Assembly: GCF_026210795.1 (NCBI RefSeq)
Contig: NC_089431.1
Span: forward strand, 2,418,001 to 2,482,000
DNA length: 64,000 bases
Direction: 5' to 3'
Origin: Rhizophagus irregularis
Lineage: Eukaryota; Glomeromycota; Glomeromycetes; Glomerales; Glomeraceae
Every line of letters starts with the position of its first letter. Position 1 is the stretch's first letter. The notes beneath the pieces were generated by a model, which worked only from the letters and a program-made list of their open reading frames with translations, had not been told where the DNA came from and did not search any database. The position numbers and the translations under genes were made by a program. Shown piece by piece: positions 10,509-24,278 of the stretch.

Positions 10509-13500
10509 TTATTTCTTAACCTTTGAAACTTTGGTTGTTGACGCTTTCTTTGGTTTATCTTTGCTTGCAGCAGTTGGTTTACGAGTGGGAGCTTTTGATG
10601 TGGAAGATGATTTGGTTGTTGATGTTGATTTTTTCTCACGATTTTCTGCTGTTGCTGCAGCTTCCATCTCTTTGACCATTGAAGTAGCAACTTGTGGTCT
10701 TGATTTTCTACGGTTCTTTGTGCAACCACTTTCATCTAAAAGATGTGACTTCCAACCTTGTTCTGTCGCGGGCTTAACAACTGTTTTACAAAGAGGACAA
10801 CGAACAATATCTTGTCGAATAACCATACAAGCTTGTTTTGCCATGTGTTCAAGGTAATCATCAGCTTCGATGACTTCGCGACAGCGAGGACATTGTTTAA
10901 CGAATTTACTCTTATCACAATCATTCAACATATGGTCATCAAGAGTGGAAATTTCAAGAATCTACAAAATAAATTAATTCAGATAAGTTTCTGTTATTTT
11001 AACACAGAGTAATTTTTCATTTCAACTTACAATATTACATAAACGACAATTGGTCAATACAGGACAGTCGTTCCAATAATGAGTAACTAAATTGTCTTCA
11101 GTGAATCTATCATCGTGTTCATCGCAGAAAATACAATGTCTAAAGATAAAAAAAATAATATATATTAGAATAAAATAGATATCGTAAAGTCCGTTATCAA
11201 TATCACGAACAATACTTACCTATCACCTTTTGATTCATCAGTCTCGTCAGTTATTTTTTCAGGCTCTGCTGTTATTTTATTTTGCGCTGTAAAGGAAAAA
11301 AAACAATTAATAAATTAACAATATAAATAAATCTTTTCCGGTCTATAAAAGCGGTAGAAAATATGACTTTTTTTATTAAAAAAAAACTTACTCGCATTAA
11401 CAGAATTTTTTCTTCCACCTTTTGTTGCTGATTTATCATCTGTTGACCCTCTTCGGGATTCTGGTTTAGCTTTAGAACTAGCGGCGGATGATTTTGATGC
11501 CGAAGTTTTCTTACTTGATGCAGCTTTACTATCATCTTTAGATTTCTTCGCTGGAGCAGATTTGCTAGGAGCTGCTGATTTACTTCCACGAGCTGCTGGG
11601 GTTTTCTTAGTAGGAGCAGCAGCAGCCTTATCTTTTTGAGCTAATTCTTCTTTACGGAGTTGTTCTTCCTCTGCTTCAAGTTCCGCAGCTAATCGTTCTT
11701 CTTCAGCTGCTAATGCTAATTCCTCTTCATCGAGTTCTTGATGGTATGCTTTTGTAGCATTAACATGGTAATCATCGTATTCATCCTTCATTTTATGATT
11801 GGTATTATTCATCATATGTCGTACTTCCATTAATTGCTGTTCTAATCTATTAACTGTTCCACGTTTTGCTAATGGTTTTTGTAGTAATTCCTCATCTACT
11901 TCGAAATTTTCTTCTGCATTGGGGTTTTGTTTTGGTGAGGTAGGTGGTGAAGGCTCTCCTATAAAATAGTGAGGGTGACAAAATAAATAAATATATGAAT
12001 ACAAAAAAGTTTCATTTAACATAATAATTATATATATATATATATATTTTCAAATAATTTACCTGCAACTTTTCCTGTTGCTTCCCATTCTTTAAGGAGA
12101 TTCAAAATACTTTCTAATGACGAAGGTTGAACATCTGTAAGGTATTGTGCAACTTCTACTCTACCAATACGTTTAATAACTTCAAATACAAGTTTTACAG
12201 CAGAATCTTGAACATCGGTATGACTATTATTTAAATAAGATACTGCTAAATCCATAACAGCCTAATTAAAATTAAATTAATTTATATAATTATTAATAAG
12301 TGCTTCATTCAAAATTATTGTTATTTTTTTTTTTAAAAAAAAAAAGTTTAAGATATTGTTATTAAATACTCACGTCAAGACTTAATTTGTTATCTTTATC
12401 AAATTTTCCTTTTGGAATTACAACAACTCCAAATTCTTCTACCAATCGAATTATAAGCTCAACTGTAGGTTTTGCTCTTTTTAATGATTGTGAAGATGTT
12501 TTTGCTGGTTTGAGAACTATTGATAATACTGATTGAGTCGGTGTTCGATAAGTCTTGGCTAATAAGATAAACAATTCAGTAGAATTTTGTTTTACGCGTT
12601 CATTTGGATCCGCTACTTTGCTGAACAATAATTCATAGAGATTTTCAACAAATTTCCATGTTGACATATTGGGAATTTGATAATGAGTGCCAAATCCTAT
12701 AATAAAATTAATTATATAAATAAAATAAAATAAATATACAAATTCAAATAACATATGAAATATATGAAATATATGTATTTATATTTTAAACTTACTGAGT
12801 ATTTTCTTCCAAAGGATTAAAACTTGTAATGATAACTCTTCATTGTTATCATCCAAAGCCTCTTGCATAATTTGATAAGTTGCTTTAACTAATGAAACCT
12901 AATAAAAAAAAAAATATACATAAATATAAATATTTTATTCAACAATAAATATTTATTAAATCAAACATTATTAATTCAACAAACATTAACTTACTTTATC
13001 AAGACCTTCAACATGCAAACCTTCGCCATCAATATCAATTCTTTTAATAACATCTGCTATAGCAGATTCTTTTAGTATAGAGTCCTTGGACAATAGGCGC
13101 ACAATAACATTATCTCCAAAGTATGGAATTGATAATGCAAAGGCGGATCTTGCTAGATCTGATAATATAGGACCGTTTTCGGTAAATTCATCTTTTGGTG
13201 GATATTCTGGATATTCTTCTTCTCTTGAGATATAAGCCGTCATAGGTCTATCATCTACAAACGGTGTCCAAGGTAAAGGGGTTGTTGAATGAGTAGGTGT
13301 AGTAGGTGCTGAAAATTCTTGTTGTTGATCATACGTGTAATTGTTATAACTACCTAAAAATCGGTTTACTGATGCATCACTGCTTGTTCGGCTTTTTTGC
13401 ATTGACGGAAACATTGGTTCTGGAGCACGCGCACCAGATCGGTCTAATGATGCATTGCTGCTTGTTCGGCTTTTTGAAACATATGCAGTGGTTGCAAATA

Positions 13501-16500
13501 AATAATTTTGCTGAAGCTGGTGTTCATTTCCAGAAAGTACACCAGTTACGTCAGATGATCCATTCTAAAAAAACAAGAAACTATTACTACACTTAACCTT
13601 TACAATAAAAATAAATTTCTATATAAACCATACTCGATATAACAAAGTATTTATCATATTTTAAATAATTTAAGTAAGCCGTCGAATACATATCGAACAC
13701 AAAAAAGAAAAAAAAAACTATTCTACAACTAATGTTCTAATATTCTACAGTTATATAATTGATACATTTTTAGTTTGACCCTATAAATTCGATATAAACT
13801 ATTTTACAAATTTACATACTAAATATATACTAGTTATATATTACAATAACCCCGTTCAACAGGACAATACAAGATTTTTGACCAGTCAAATATCCGTATC
13901 ATTCCGAAAGATTTATAAGGTCAACCTCTTTTTTTTTTGAATTTCTATATATTTACACGTCTTCCAAATTTTACTTTTCGCGGAAAGCGACATCTGCGAC
14001 TCACCTCAACATCATCCGCTAATCCTATAATGTCTTGTAATGATGGATCAGATATAATGACCTCTCCCGATTCATCCAAATCTAAACCTTCGTCAGATAA
14101 AATTACGCGAACTTCTCCTCTAATTTCTTCTATTTCACGCTATTGTTTAGTAAAATAATAATAATGTTAATGGTGTTGAAATATAAATAATAAAAAATAT
14201 AAATCATATATTGAATAACTTGCCTTATATTTGTCAGCATTGTCAAAGTCTTCCTCTTCAACGGCTTTCTTTTTTAATTCTTCAAAATTGCAAACTTCTT
14301 CAGAAGTCTTGAAAACAAAGCAAATTTTATAATAAATTAGTATTTATTAGAATAATTTTATTTAAAAATTTATTTATTCATACGAATTTTACCTTTTTAA
14401 CTAATTCTGTACAATATTTCAAAACTTTTGCCAAGTTGAAATCTTCCACTATAAAAATAGTAAAAAAAAGGTTAGTATAGAATAATTATTTTAAGCTGCA
14501 CTTTTAAAATATTCAAATAGCTTGCCTTTCACCGCAGCCTGTTTTGCTCTGCCAAACGCAGCTAGCAATTTTTCCGTCTCCTCGCCATTTGACAAAAAAT
14601 CATTGGCGGTTACCGGATTGTTGTTTTTGATCGTTTGGTTATTATTGGGTGATGGGGTGGTAGTATTGTTATTTGGCACTGATAATGATGAGTTGGGAAG
14701 AATAGAATACAATGATGTGAAATTTCTTTGATCATTGGGTGCAATATCTTGGACGAAGGGGACGATACATGTCTCGGGCGAAGCTACACGTGACAGACCT
14801 TCGTCAGCATGCTAAAAAAAAAGATATTTAAGATACATAAAAGTTAATATCAAGTTTTAATTGAGAATTATATTATTAAAGTAGTAACATACCTCGATAG
14901 GGATTTTTTGACTTTCACCTGCAAGTAAATAATCCGCTGGTTCACCCATGACGGCTATTCCTACTATACCAACCTATAATTAAGAAATAAAATAATTTTT
15001 TCCTTAGGGATTTTTTTATAACCAAAAATCAATTTACTTAATTATTTACCTGATTGTATTGATTTAAATGATTTGAATAACAACGACGAGCGACCAATCT
15101 TATATATTCGCATTCAGTATCAAGACGAACGGATTTTAATTCTCGAGCTTTATAATTTGCTCGTTCGTTGCTATCAAGGGCACAATATCTATAAATTCAA
15201 TAATAATAACATTTTAAAAAAAATTTCTTCCTATTATGTTACGACATTTTTTCACATGATAAATTTAAAGCGCGTACCCTAGTCGTTTAAATAGGATATA
15301 AGGTCTATTATCGGGTTTCACTATTTCATATTCATTGTCTTCTGAAGATATTGATGACTCTTCATCATCATCTGGATTTATACCATCATTATCTATCATT
15401 TTTGGAAGTTTATCCCAGGATAACTTGGATAATGTCCTATTTTCATTATTGCTACCTCCAGTATATATGTCTTCCATTCCCACCATTTCTTTTCTTTGCT
15501 GTACAGACCCAACATATATATCTAATTTTGTTGCAATTTTATAATGATGCGATAATATTTGTAATTTTCGAATTCTAGCTGCTCCACATGATACTTGCAA
15601 TATTATTTCTTGTGGGTATTTACAATATCTTTATAATATATTAATTTTTTAATAAAAAAAATATAAAATAATATAATCACATGATCAAGTTGGATCGGAA
15701 TGATTAAAAAAGTTCGGATAAAAAAAAGAGAGAAAATTAGTTAATAATAAAATTTTAAAATTCCCCTAAATTCTCTAAATTCAAATATAAAAATGTAACA
15801 TTTCTTCGATGGTAATCACGTGTCTTAAATAACTTTGTGTACTTGTGAACCCGTGTTACATGACTTGTTACACGAACAATAATAATCACAAAATTTAAAT
15901 ATTTTACCTTTCCGATTGCCATCCCTTTCCATGTTTAATACTTCCTTCTTTTGATAAATTTTTATTGTCTTTTGGTAAAAGTTGATGTGGTGGATAATTA
16001 TCATCCCATCCTGTTACATGTACAATTTCATATTCTAAATGTTGTAATGACATAGTAGCCGTTCCTTCTTGTGAAGGTATTGATGTTTGTGCTAAGGAAT
16101 CCAGTTTGTTATCGGCAACGTAAGTTAATAAAGGTGAAGCTTCTTTTGTCTCTTGATTATCTTCAATATTTGTAGTGTTATTTAGAATATTAGAAATTTC
16201 AAGTTGAGCAGATTCAATATTAAGAGGTTCTTCAATATTGTCGTCCGTAACACTACTATATTCAGTTTCTTTATTATTTACACCTTTTTCTTCTTGTTGT
16301 TCGTTATTTATATTATTTACTATTACTTGTTCTGATTCAGAAATTCCTTCGGCTACTTGTTCAGATTCAAAAGTTTTTTCAGTTACTTTTTCCGGTTCAG
16401 AAGTATCTTCAACTACTATTTCCGATTTAGAAGTTTCTTCAGTTACTTTTTCCGATTCGGAAGTTTCTTCAATTACTTTTTCCGATTCAGAAGTTTCTTC

Positions 16501-16674
16501 AACAACAGGTGAAACTATTTCTTCTGTTTCTGTCTCTGTAATATCAGTTGTTGAAATAACTTCAGTTGTTTCGGAAGGGGATGACTCGTATTCTTCTTGG
16601 GACGGTTTTTCTTGGCTCGGAGGAATTTGCGATGAAAGTGGAACACTACTTGTCTGTTGTTGTTGTTCAACCAT
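10509..16674 (-). CDS. CEP104: CEP104 family protein (centrosomal/ciliary-tip, TOG and zinc-finger array)
   Basis: I traced 16 exons on the minus strand: 16674-15908, 15628-15278, 15188-15050, 14973-14893, 14811-14526, 14448-14393, 14307-14224, 14139-14005, 13564-12995, 12898-12796, 12696-12374, 12261-12063, 11958-11392, 11286-11220, 11139-11031, 10961-10509. They sum to 4290 nt, 1429 residues. Domain order is that of CEP104: jelly-roll (~212-446; GWQSERYCKYPQEIILQVSC, YKARELKSV, NHLNQYNQVGIVGIAV), paired AVKxEDFxxAKxLK coiled-coil motifs (~538-590), TOG array (~735-1031), charged linker with coiled coil (~1100-1140), and Cys/His zinc-finger array (~1243-1370; CIFCDE, HYWNDCP, CPRC, CPLC, HLLDESGC) with a basic tail. 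Animal CEP104 binds tubulin, EB1 and CP110 at ciliary tips. An N-terminal ~210-residue Ser/Glu-rich extension with repeated EETSESEKVT units makes this protein longer than the ~925-residue animal form. Introns 5 and 7 use GC donors. Confidence 0.93.
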
Positions 16675-19600
16675 GTTTCAAAAGTTCGAAATTGAAATAA
16701 AACGTAAAGAATTTTGAGTTTTTTTTTTAAAAAAAATAATAAATAAATAAAAAAATGATTTTTAATTGAGGAATTGATAATTTTTTTTTTTTTTTAAAAG
16801 AAAAATAATAATTTTTTTTTTGATTGTTTTTATGTTTTCTTATCGCTCTATATATAATCATTTTTTTTCTCACAAGTTATAAACCTTTTTTTTTTCTAAA
16901 AGGTCCTTGATTTGATGGACTACAACATCATACAGCATCATCATACATGGAGAAGAACGGTTGAAAGACACGCCACTAAACCTTTTAATTTAGCCAATCC
17001 ATATGTGCATATATCCATAATTGATAAGACATATATGCAGATCAATCTAAGAGAGAGATGTTCCCTGCCGGATGTTGTATCAAATTGATTATTTAAGTAT
17101 AGACTGCAGATGATTCTGCTTTATTCTTATGATACTCTTGTGAATCATACTTTTCATAATTTAAATGATCGAAGAGCGAAAAAAAAAATCATAAAGAAAA
17201 AGTGTACAAAAAAAAAAAAATATTGTACACGAAAGCAATTGAAAAATAAAAAAGGAAACAAAAAAAAAAAATTAAAGTTTGAAAAATATGTACATATGAA
17301 ACTTTACCTGTGAAAATAGTTATAAAAGTAGTAGAGCAACTACTTTTTTTAAAAGTGTGCGTGCGTTATATTGTGGGTAGTGTGAAGTTTTCGAAATAGA
17401 GGGTGCTTAAGTTTGTTTGAGACCGTCTGATAAAAATAAAATAAAATATTATATATATATATATTTTTTTTTCCGAAAGGTATATAATAAAATTATAAAA
17501 GGGGAAAGGAAAAAAAAAATTTATAAAATGTGACTTAAAAAGAAAAAAAATTGTTCGTTTTTCTATGTTTAAAAAAAAAATAATGATTTTTTTTCCCTTA
17601 GTTATTATTAAAAAATATATTACTTTTTAGAGGTTTATCGAGAAAGAAATATATATATACGATTTTTTTTTTATATTATTAACTTTTTTTAGTCTTATTG
17701 TTGGGAAAAAGGTTTTGGGAATGAGGGATAAAGAAAAAAAAATAAAAAAATAAAAAAATAAAATAAATAATAGAATAAACGGTGGAGAGAGTCAAAACAA
17801 AATATAAAATAACGAGTTCCCAGCAAGCTTTCTTTTTAACTGACTGAAAACTCAAATAATGAGGGAACGAATTGACAATCTCTCAGGGGAAAAGGTGTAA
17901 AGGGGAAGAAAGGTAAAAAAAAAAGTATAAAAAAAAAATAAATAAATAAAAAATTAAACACGCAGTCACGTACCTTTTTTGATTTTTTTTTATTAGTCAA
18001 TTTTTTCCTTTAGTATAACCTTTAGTATAAAAATTTGGAGGAATATTATTAGCGGAAAATTAGTTATAATAATAAATTTTTTTGGCGGGATAGATTTACT
18101 ATACACAGAAAAGTGTCAAACGAAACACGAAGCAACGGTTTCTGTAAAGCAATAAATTATTATTGGTCTATTAACCGAAATCGGGCATTTAAATTTTAAC
18201 GTGGGTTTATTGAACGTATATTTTGTAAAATGTTACCTAATTTATGCAAACATGTTTGACAGTAATTTATTCACAATATTTACTTGTAAAACTTGTAAAA
18301 AAAAATTCTATTGTACTAAAAATATAACTTTATTTTATTTGCTCACCTTTTTAATATAAATATATATAATATAATATTTTTAAGATTTTTGAAGATCAAA
18401 GGAAGAAAGAAAAAAAAAATGCCAGAAGTCCAGCTGGATTAAAAGCTAAAAGGTCGAATATAAATAAGAAAATCTTACTTTTAGATAATTATAATTGGGA
18501 ATTGCTGCGAGGTAAAGCAGAAATTTACTTTTTTGGCAAAAAAAAACTGTCAGAACGGTGAGCAGCAGACAGTTTGCATGAAGTGGGGAAATTGAGGCGG
18601 CAAAAGAAAAAGGGAAAAAATGAAAGCATATATTTATACTTATTTTTTATTTTATACAATAATTTATAGGTAATAAAATGATAACACAAATAGACAAATA
18701 TAGTACATTGTGTCATTAATATAGTCCATCTCTTTCATAAACAAATGAATGCAAAAGCGAGGAAGGACCGAAAGTTTAAATTACAATAAAGTATCTTTTG
18801 AGTTTATTGATGGTAACTAGAATAGTTATCGGTTAGACTAATCTAAAATGAACGGAGGAAGAATTGGGTTTCGTCATTTGATGAACATTCCATTCTATCT
18901 TTGTAATAACCATGATTAAATTATATAAACTATAAAATCTGGTTATAAAGCAGGTAAATCTTGCCACAGCCGGAAATAAATAAATATAATTGGTTATTTG
19001 AAAGTTAATATTAGTAAAACTAAATGGGGACGGCGTATTCCGCGCACGCATTTAAATGAAAATAAATATGTAAATACGTAAATATGTAAATATGGGGCGC
19101 AAAAATATTTTTTCTATAATAACGCTTTGGGCGCTTTGGTAATTGGAATTTTTTTTTTTAACGTTGTACAAGAACAGTTCTTCCCCAGATTATTAGTTAA
19201 TTAATAGGCGCGGAAAAGAACGAAGATCACTTTGTTACTAAACTTTTAATCTGCATAAAATCTTTACCAAAAATGTTAATTAAAGTTAAGGGAATATCTA
19301 GTATAAAAAACAATGTTACAAAATTACAGTATAAATAAGATCGTAAATAAAAAGTTGTGACGTTAATTTTGACATTTTTCTAATATGGAAAATCATTTGT
19401 TGAAAATCAAATGATCACAACAAATAATCAAGTGTAAAAAAAAAATATTTTAGTATCACAAGTAATATACCACGTTCTATGTCAAGTATATAACAGGTGT
19501 GATGGCTATGCTTATATGCTGTCTATGCTTTTGTCTAGCGTCACCCCAATTTTTTAACTTGTAAAATATGTTACTCTTGTTACTCTTTACTATATTTGCT

Positions 19601-20503
19601 ATATATTTATTTTTTTAAATTGTTTTCATTCCTATTGTTCTTTATTTTCTCCTGAATTGTCCTTTTTTTTTATCACACAAAAGAAAAAAAGAATTTTTTA
19701 ATGAAAGAACATTTTTTATAATATTTGATAAAACAAAAATCTTTCTTTCTTTGAAAAATATTGCTGAAATTTAACCGATGAAAACATTACATCACATGCT
19801 TGTTATTTATGTAACAAAGTAAAATGTGAGTAATGTATACTATGTACATATGGAATTTTTTCTTTTTTTCGTTAAAAAAAAAAAAGTAACAAAGTGAGGT
19901 TTTTTTTTCTTTGTTGAATGATAATCAGGTAATTGTTCAAATGTCTTTCTTCTTTATCATTTCCACTATGTAATGCTCTGTAAGGAAAATTGAAATTCAC
20001 GCTTCAAACTCATGTAAATAAACGGGTTTTATATTAGTTTTGTACTTTTTGTTAACTAATAATGTATTAGTTAATGTTCATTATATCAAGTATTTAATCA
20101 AGAAATATAATAATCGTAAAATTATTACCGATTGTTATTGTTACAACGCGTTCTTCACTGAAATTTTTATTTTTGTCGATTATTTTCGCGATTCATCACA
20201 AAAAAAGTATTTTTATGTCACCTTTTCGAATTTTATTTATTTTATTTATACAAATAAAAAATATATATATACAGTCCTCTTGAAAATAATGCAACAAATT
20301 ACATATTGTCCCTTACTCTCACATGACAAAACAATGATCTTTGTAAATGTCACGTGAATTTTCACAATAGTTTCATATTGTCCATTTTACAATTCTTTGC
20401 TGCGTATGTATGTATAAATCTATATTCAGTCATCAGTGTCATCAAGAAAACTGATAATATTATTCATGACACACATACGGACAATATGAAACACTAATTA
20501 TTT
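16675..20503. other. Long intergenic region upstream of CEP104
   Basis: About 3.8 kb of AT-rich DNA with many poly-A/T runs. Short open frames (17110-17313, 18525-18716, 18833-19051, 20040-20357) are low-complexity and lack domain signals or plausible splice partners. No RNA gene was recognised. Confidence 0.5.
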
Positions 20504-20549
20504 TCAAATCAGATAGCATACATACATACACAGTAATGGACAATATTTA

Positions 20550-20815
20550 AAACTTTTAAAGACACTGAATATTTTTAAGTCAGACTGCACACATACGTAG
20601 TAAGAATAGCATACAGTATAAATGACATTGAATATTTTTAAGTCAGACTGCACACATACGTAGTAAGAATAGCATACAGTATAAATGACATTGAATATTT
20701 TTAAGTCAGATTGCACACATATGTAGTAAGAATAGCATACAGTATAAATGACATTGAATATTTTTAAGTCAGACTGCACACATACGTAGTAAGAATGGCA
20801 TACAGTGTAAAATGA
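20550..20815. repeat. Tandem repeat, ~63-bp unit, four copies
   Basis: The unit GACATTGAATATTTTTAAGT continues through CAGACTGCACACATACGTAG, TAAGAATAGCAT and ACAGTATAAAT, and recurs four times with only a few substitutions, the last copy being the most diverged. Because the period is a multiple of three, an open frame passes through the array on the minus strand, but this is a repeat artefact rather than evidence for a protein. Confidence 0.85.
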
Positions 20816-21752
20816 CAGTGCATCTACGAACTACAGTTATAATAGCAATTATAAATGCTGCTAAAAGATCACTCGCCATAAATTCCTGTCAAGAAATTTA
20901 CACATTTCTAATTAATTGTTAATTTTTTTAAAATTCTGCCAATATGTCCTTTTTTCGATTCTCTCCGATTTCTTCCGATTTGGTGAAAAAACTAAAAATT
21001 ACAATCTTCTCACATCATTATAAACATCAAGAATACAATATTTTAGGGTAATGAATATCAAGAGGAAAATCGCGTCCGATCGACAATCAAATGCGCGTAT
21101 TATCATGGCACGTGGTACTCCTGGTACTCCGCCGGTTGTTTATTCTTAAGATATTCACTAAACTTCTCGGAAAACAGAAAACACTTACCTGACAAACTGG
21201 CATATATTTGTATTACATTTATATGTACACTGTAAAGAAAGTTAGGTGATACTGGTCAAGAAGGTAAACTTTTGCGGGTTTGCCTACTTTGACTGTTGAT
21301 AAACATTTAAACATTGGGTAACATAACATGGCGCATAATTAGTTTAGAAAAGTAGCCTGATCCAAAAAAATCGGTTACCAGTAGTAAATATTTTTTTTTA
21401 AAAAAAAAAATTTAACGAATTTTTTTTGTTATTTTCTAAATAAATAAAAATGCAAAATTACACAATAATTGATGAAAAACAATTTTTTTGACATTTTTTT
21501 TTTCAAAAAACCCCAAAACAAAATATTTTTTTTTTTTTAAATACTCCAATTATCATCATTGAAAAAAAAATTTGGGAAATATACAAAATAAAATGTTGTG
21601 TTACTACCGATAATTTCTTCTAAACGATCATCATTTTGGAGAGATAATCTAATAGATATTTTGATGTTAGATTTAATTTACTTGATCTAAAATTCGAATC
21701 ATCGTTTTTTTTTAAGCCCATTTTTTATGAAAATTTTTTTGAATTCGAAAAA
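20816..21752. other. Intergenic, upstream of LYS9
   Basis: AT-rich; likely includes the LYS9 promoter. A somewhat GC-richer segment lies at 21060-21140 (CGTGGTACTCCTGGTACTCC). No TATA box or operator could be assigned with confidence. Confidence 0.4.
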
Positions 21753-23982
21753 ATGTCTACGGAAAGGTAAATTATTTATATTCGAATTCAAGAAATTTAT
21801 CGGGGAATTAATTCATTTTTTTTTTTAAAAAAAAAAAAAAAAGAAAAATTTTGTTACTTGGCTCTGGTTTCGTTGCTGGTCCCACAGTAGAATATATTTT
21901 ACGGAGACCAGAAAATCATTTGACTATCGGTATATTATTTATTTGAATCAATAATTTATAATTTTTTTTTTATTTTAAAAAAATTCTAATTTTTTTTAAA
22001 ATTTGAATTTGAATTTAGCGTGTAGACGTATTGCAGCTGCTGAAGCTCTTGCCAAACAATTTTCTCGAGCAAAATCAGAATCAATAGATGTTACAAATGA
22101 GGGAGCACTAGATGAGATTGTTTCACGTCATGATCTGGTTATTAGGTGATATACTTTCTTATACTGTCCACGATATTTTTTTACATGTACATATTAACAA
22201 TATTTTTTTTTCTTTAGTTTGATCCCATATACAAATCATCCATTGGTTCTAAAATCTGCAATTAAATTCGGAAAAAATGTGGTCACAACTAGTTATGTCT
22301 CTCCTGCTATGAGAGAATTTCATGATGCGTAAGATTCCTTTTTCTTTCATCACGATTCATTTTCATTTTTAAGCTCAATAATTTATAATTATTTATTTAT
22401 ATAGTGCTATAGAAAAAAATTTGACCATATTAAATGAAATTGGTCTCGATCCTGGTAATTATACGAAATAATAAATAGAAATGTTTTTTTTCTTAACTTA
22501 ATCATATATTCTTTTTCGTGTTTTTTTAGGTATTGATCATTTATATGCGGTGAAGACAATAAATGAAGTTCACGAAGCTGATGGAGAAGTAAGAATTTAA
22601 TTGAATATTATTATTATTGTTGTTATTTTATGTGTGATAAGCCCTTTAATATTTTTTTTTTATTTTTAGATTATATCCTTCATTTCTTATTGTGGTGGTT
22701 TACCAGCTCCAGAATGTTCTAATAATCCTCTTGGATATAAATTTAGTTGGTCATCTCGTGGTGTTTTATTGGCATTACGAAACAGTGCTAAATTTTATCA
22801 AGATGGAAAGGTGAATATAATTAAAATTAAAAAAAAAACTTTTTAATTATACAATTTAAATTCATTTATTTAACATGATTTTAGATTGTTGAAATTCCTG
22901 GAACTGAATTAATGTCATCTGCGAAACCATATTTTATATATCCAGCTTTTGCTTTTCTATGTTACGCTAATCGGGATTCTACACCTTTTAAAGAATATTA
23001 TAATATTCCAGAAGCTCAAAATATTGTTAGAGGTACATTAAGATATCAAGGTTTTACGGATTTCGTTAAAGTATTAGTTAAGATTGGTTTATTAGATGAT
23101 TCAAATCAAAATTATTTGCATTTCAATTCACCGGAAATTACTTGGGTTCGTATATAAATAAATATTTCTTTTATATTTTTTTTTCTAAATTATTTAAATT
23201 AAATCCCCCAAATATATATATTTATTTATTTAGAGAGAAGTTATTGCCAAAGTGCTTAATACATCAAACAATACAGAAGAGTAATTAAATCAATTGAATT
23301 TATTTGCTTGTTTATCCCGGAAAAAATAATCGTTCTAATAACTAAAAATTAATAATTTCAGTGAATTAAGGAAAGCTATCAAATCCACTATAGCAGAAAA
23401 TGAAATAAGCAAAGATGAAATTGAAAGAATTCTTAAAGGATTTAAATGGCTTGGATTATTTTCAGATAAACCAATTCGTCGTTGTGGTACATTACTTGAT
23501 ACTTTGTGTGCTACATTAGAGGAAAAAATGCAATATGAAGAAGGAGAACGTGATATGGTTATCCTTCAACATAAATTTGAAATTAAATTAAAAGATGGCA
23601 CAAGGGTATGTACTTATGTACTTATTAAATATATACATGCGTGTAAGTTGTATATCTTGTTTTATAAATTTTGTTTGTCCTTTAGGAAACTTGGACATCG
23701 ACATTATTGGAATATGGAAAACCACCAGGACCATCCGCAATGTCTACATTGGTTGGGATACCATGTGGTATTGCTGTTCAATTAATATTAGATGGTAATT
23801 TTTTAACAATTTTTATGTATATAAAAATGAAATGCAGTTAATTAAAATTTTTTTTTTTAAAAAAAAAAATAGGTGTGATTAAGAAGAGAGGTGTTTTGGC
23901 ACCTTATACACCAGAAATTATTAATCCTATTATTGCAGAATTAGAAAAGGAAGGAATTAAAGTCAAAGAAGAAAAGTTATAA
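21753..23982 (+). CDS. LYS9: Saccharopine dehydrogenase (NADP+, L-glutamate-forming)
   Basis: Twelve exons: 21753-21766, 21844-21929, 22019-22145, 22218-22328, 22405-22454, 22530-22588, 22670-22810, 22885-23145, 23234-23280, 23362-23605, 23686-23794, 23873-23982. They sum to 1359 nt, giving 452 residues, close to the ~446 of the yeast enzyme. The first exon encodes only four codons plus two bases. Visible signatures are the Rossmann loop GSGFVAGP (11-18), [49 protein letters not shown] and the C-terminal [16 protein letters not shown]. The cytosolic enzyme condenses aminoadipate semialdehyde with glutamate to saccharopine in the fungal alpha-aminoadipate route to lysine. It is convergent with the AP-3 delta gene, with only 296 bp between stop codons. 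Confidence 0.96.
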
Positions 23983-24278
23983 ATTTATTTTGCATTTTAA
24001 AATATACATGTGTAGGAAAAAAGTGTGATGTAAATAATTAATAAAACTTCTTTTTTTATTTGTACGTAAATTTTAAAAATAATTTGAATTTCTTACAACT
24101 ATCATTTGTTTAAAATAACTAATATTTTAATCTAAAATACTTTTTAGCATGAGCACGGATGGTTTTTAAGACTCAAATTTAATTAATATGTAAAAATGAA
24201 AATAAAAATAAATAATGACAATTAAAAATAACCCAATTAATAACCGATTAACAACAAAAAAAACGATAATAATATACT

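Noticed and set aside
10531-10857. Plus-strand ORF over the last CEP104 exon
   Set aside because: Shadow of the zinc-finger and basic tail exon, which is conserved on the minus strand.
20504-20779. Minus-strand ORF of 21-residue repeats
   Set aside because: Its period equals the 63-bp tandem repeat, and there is no unique coding sequence around it.
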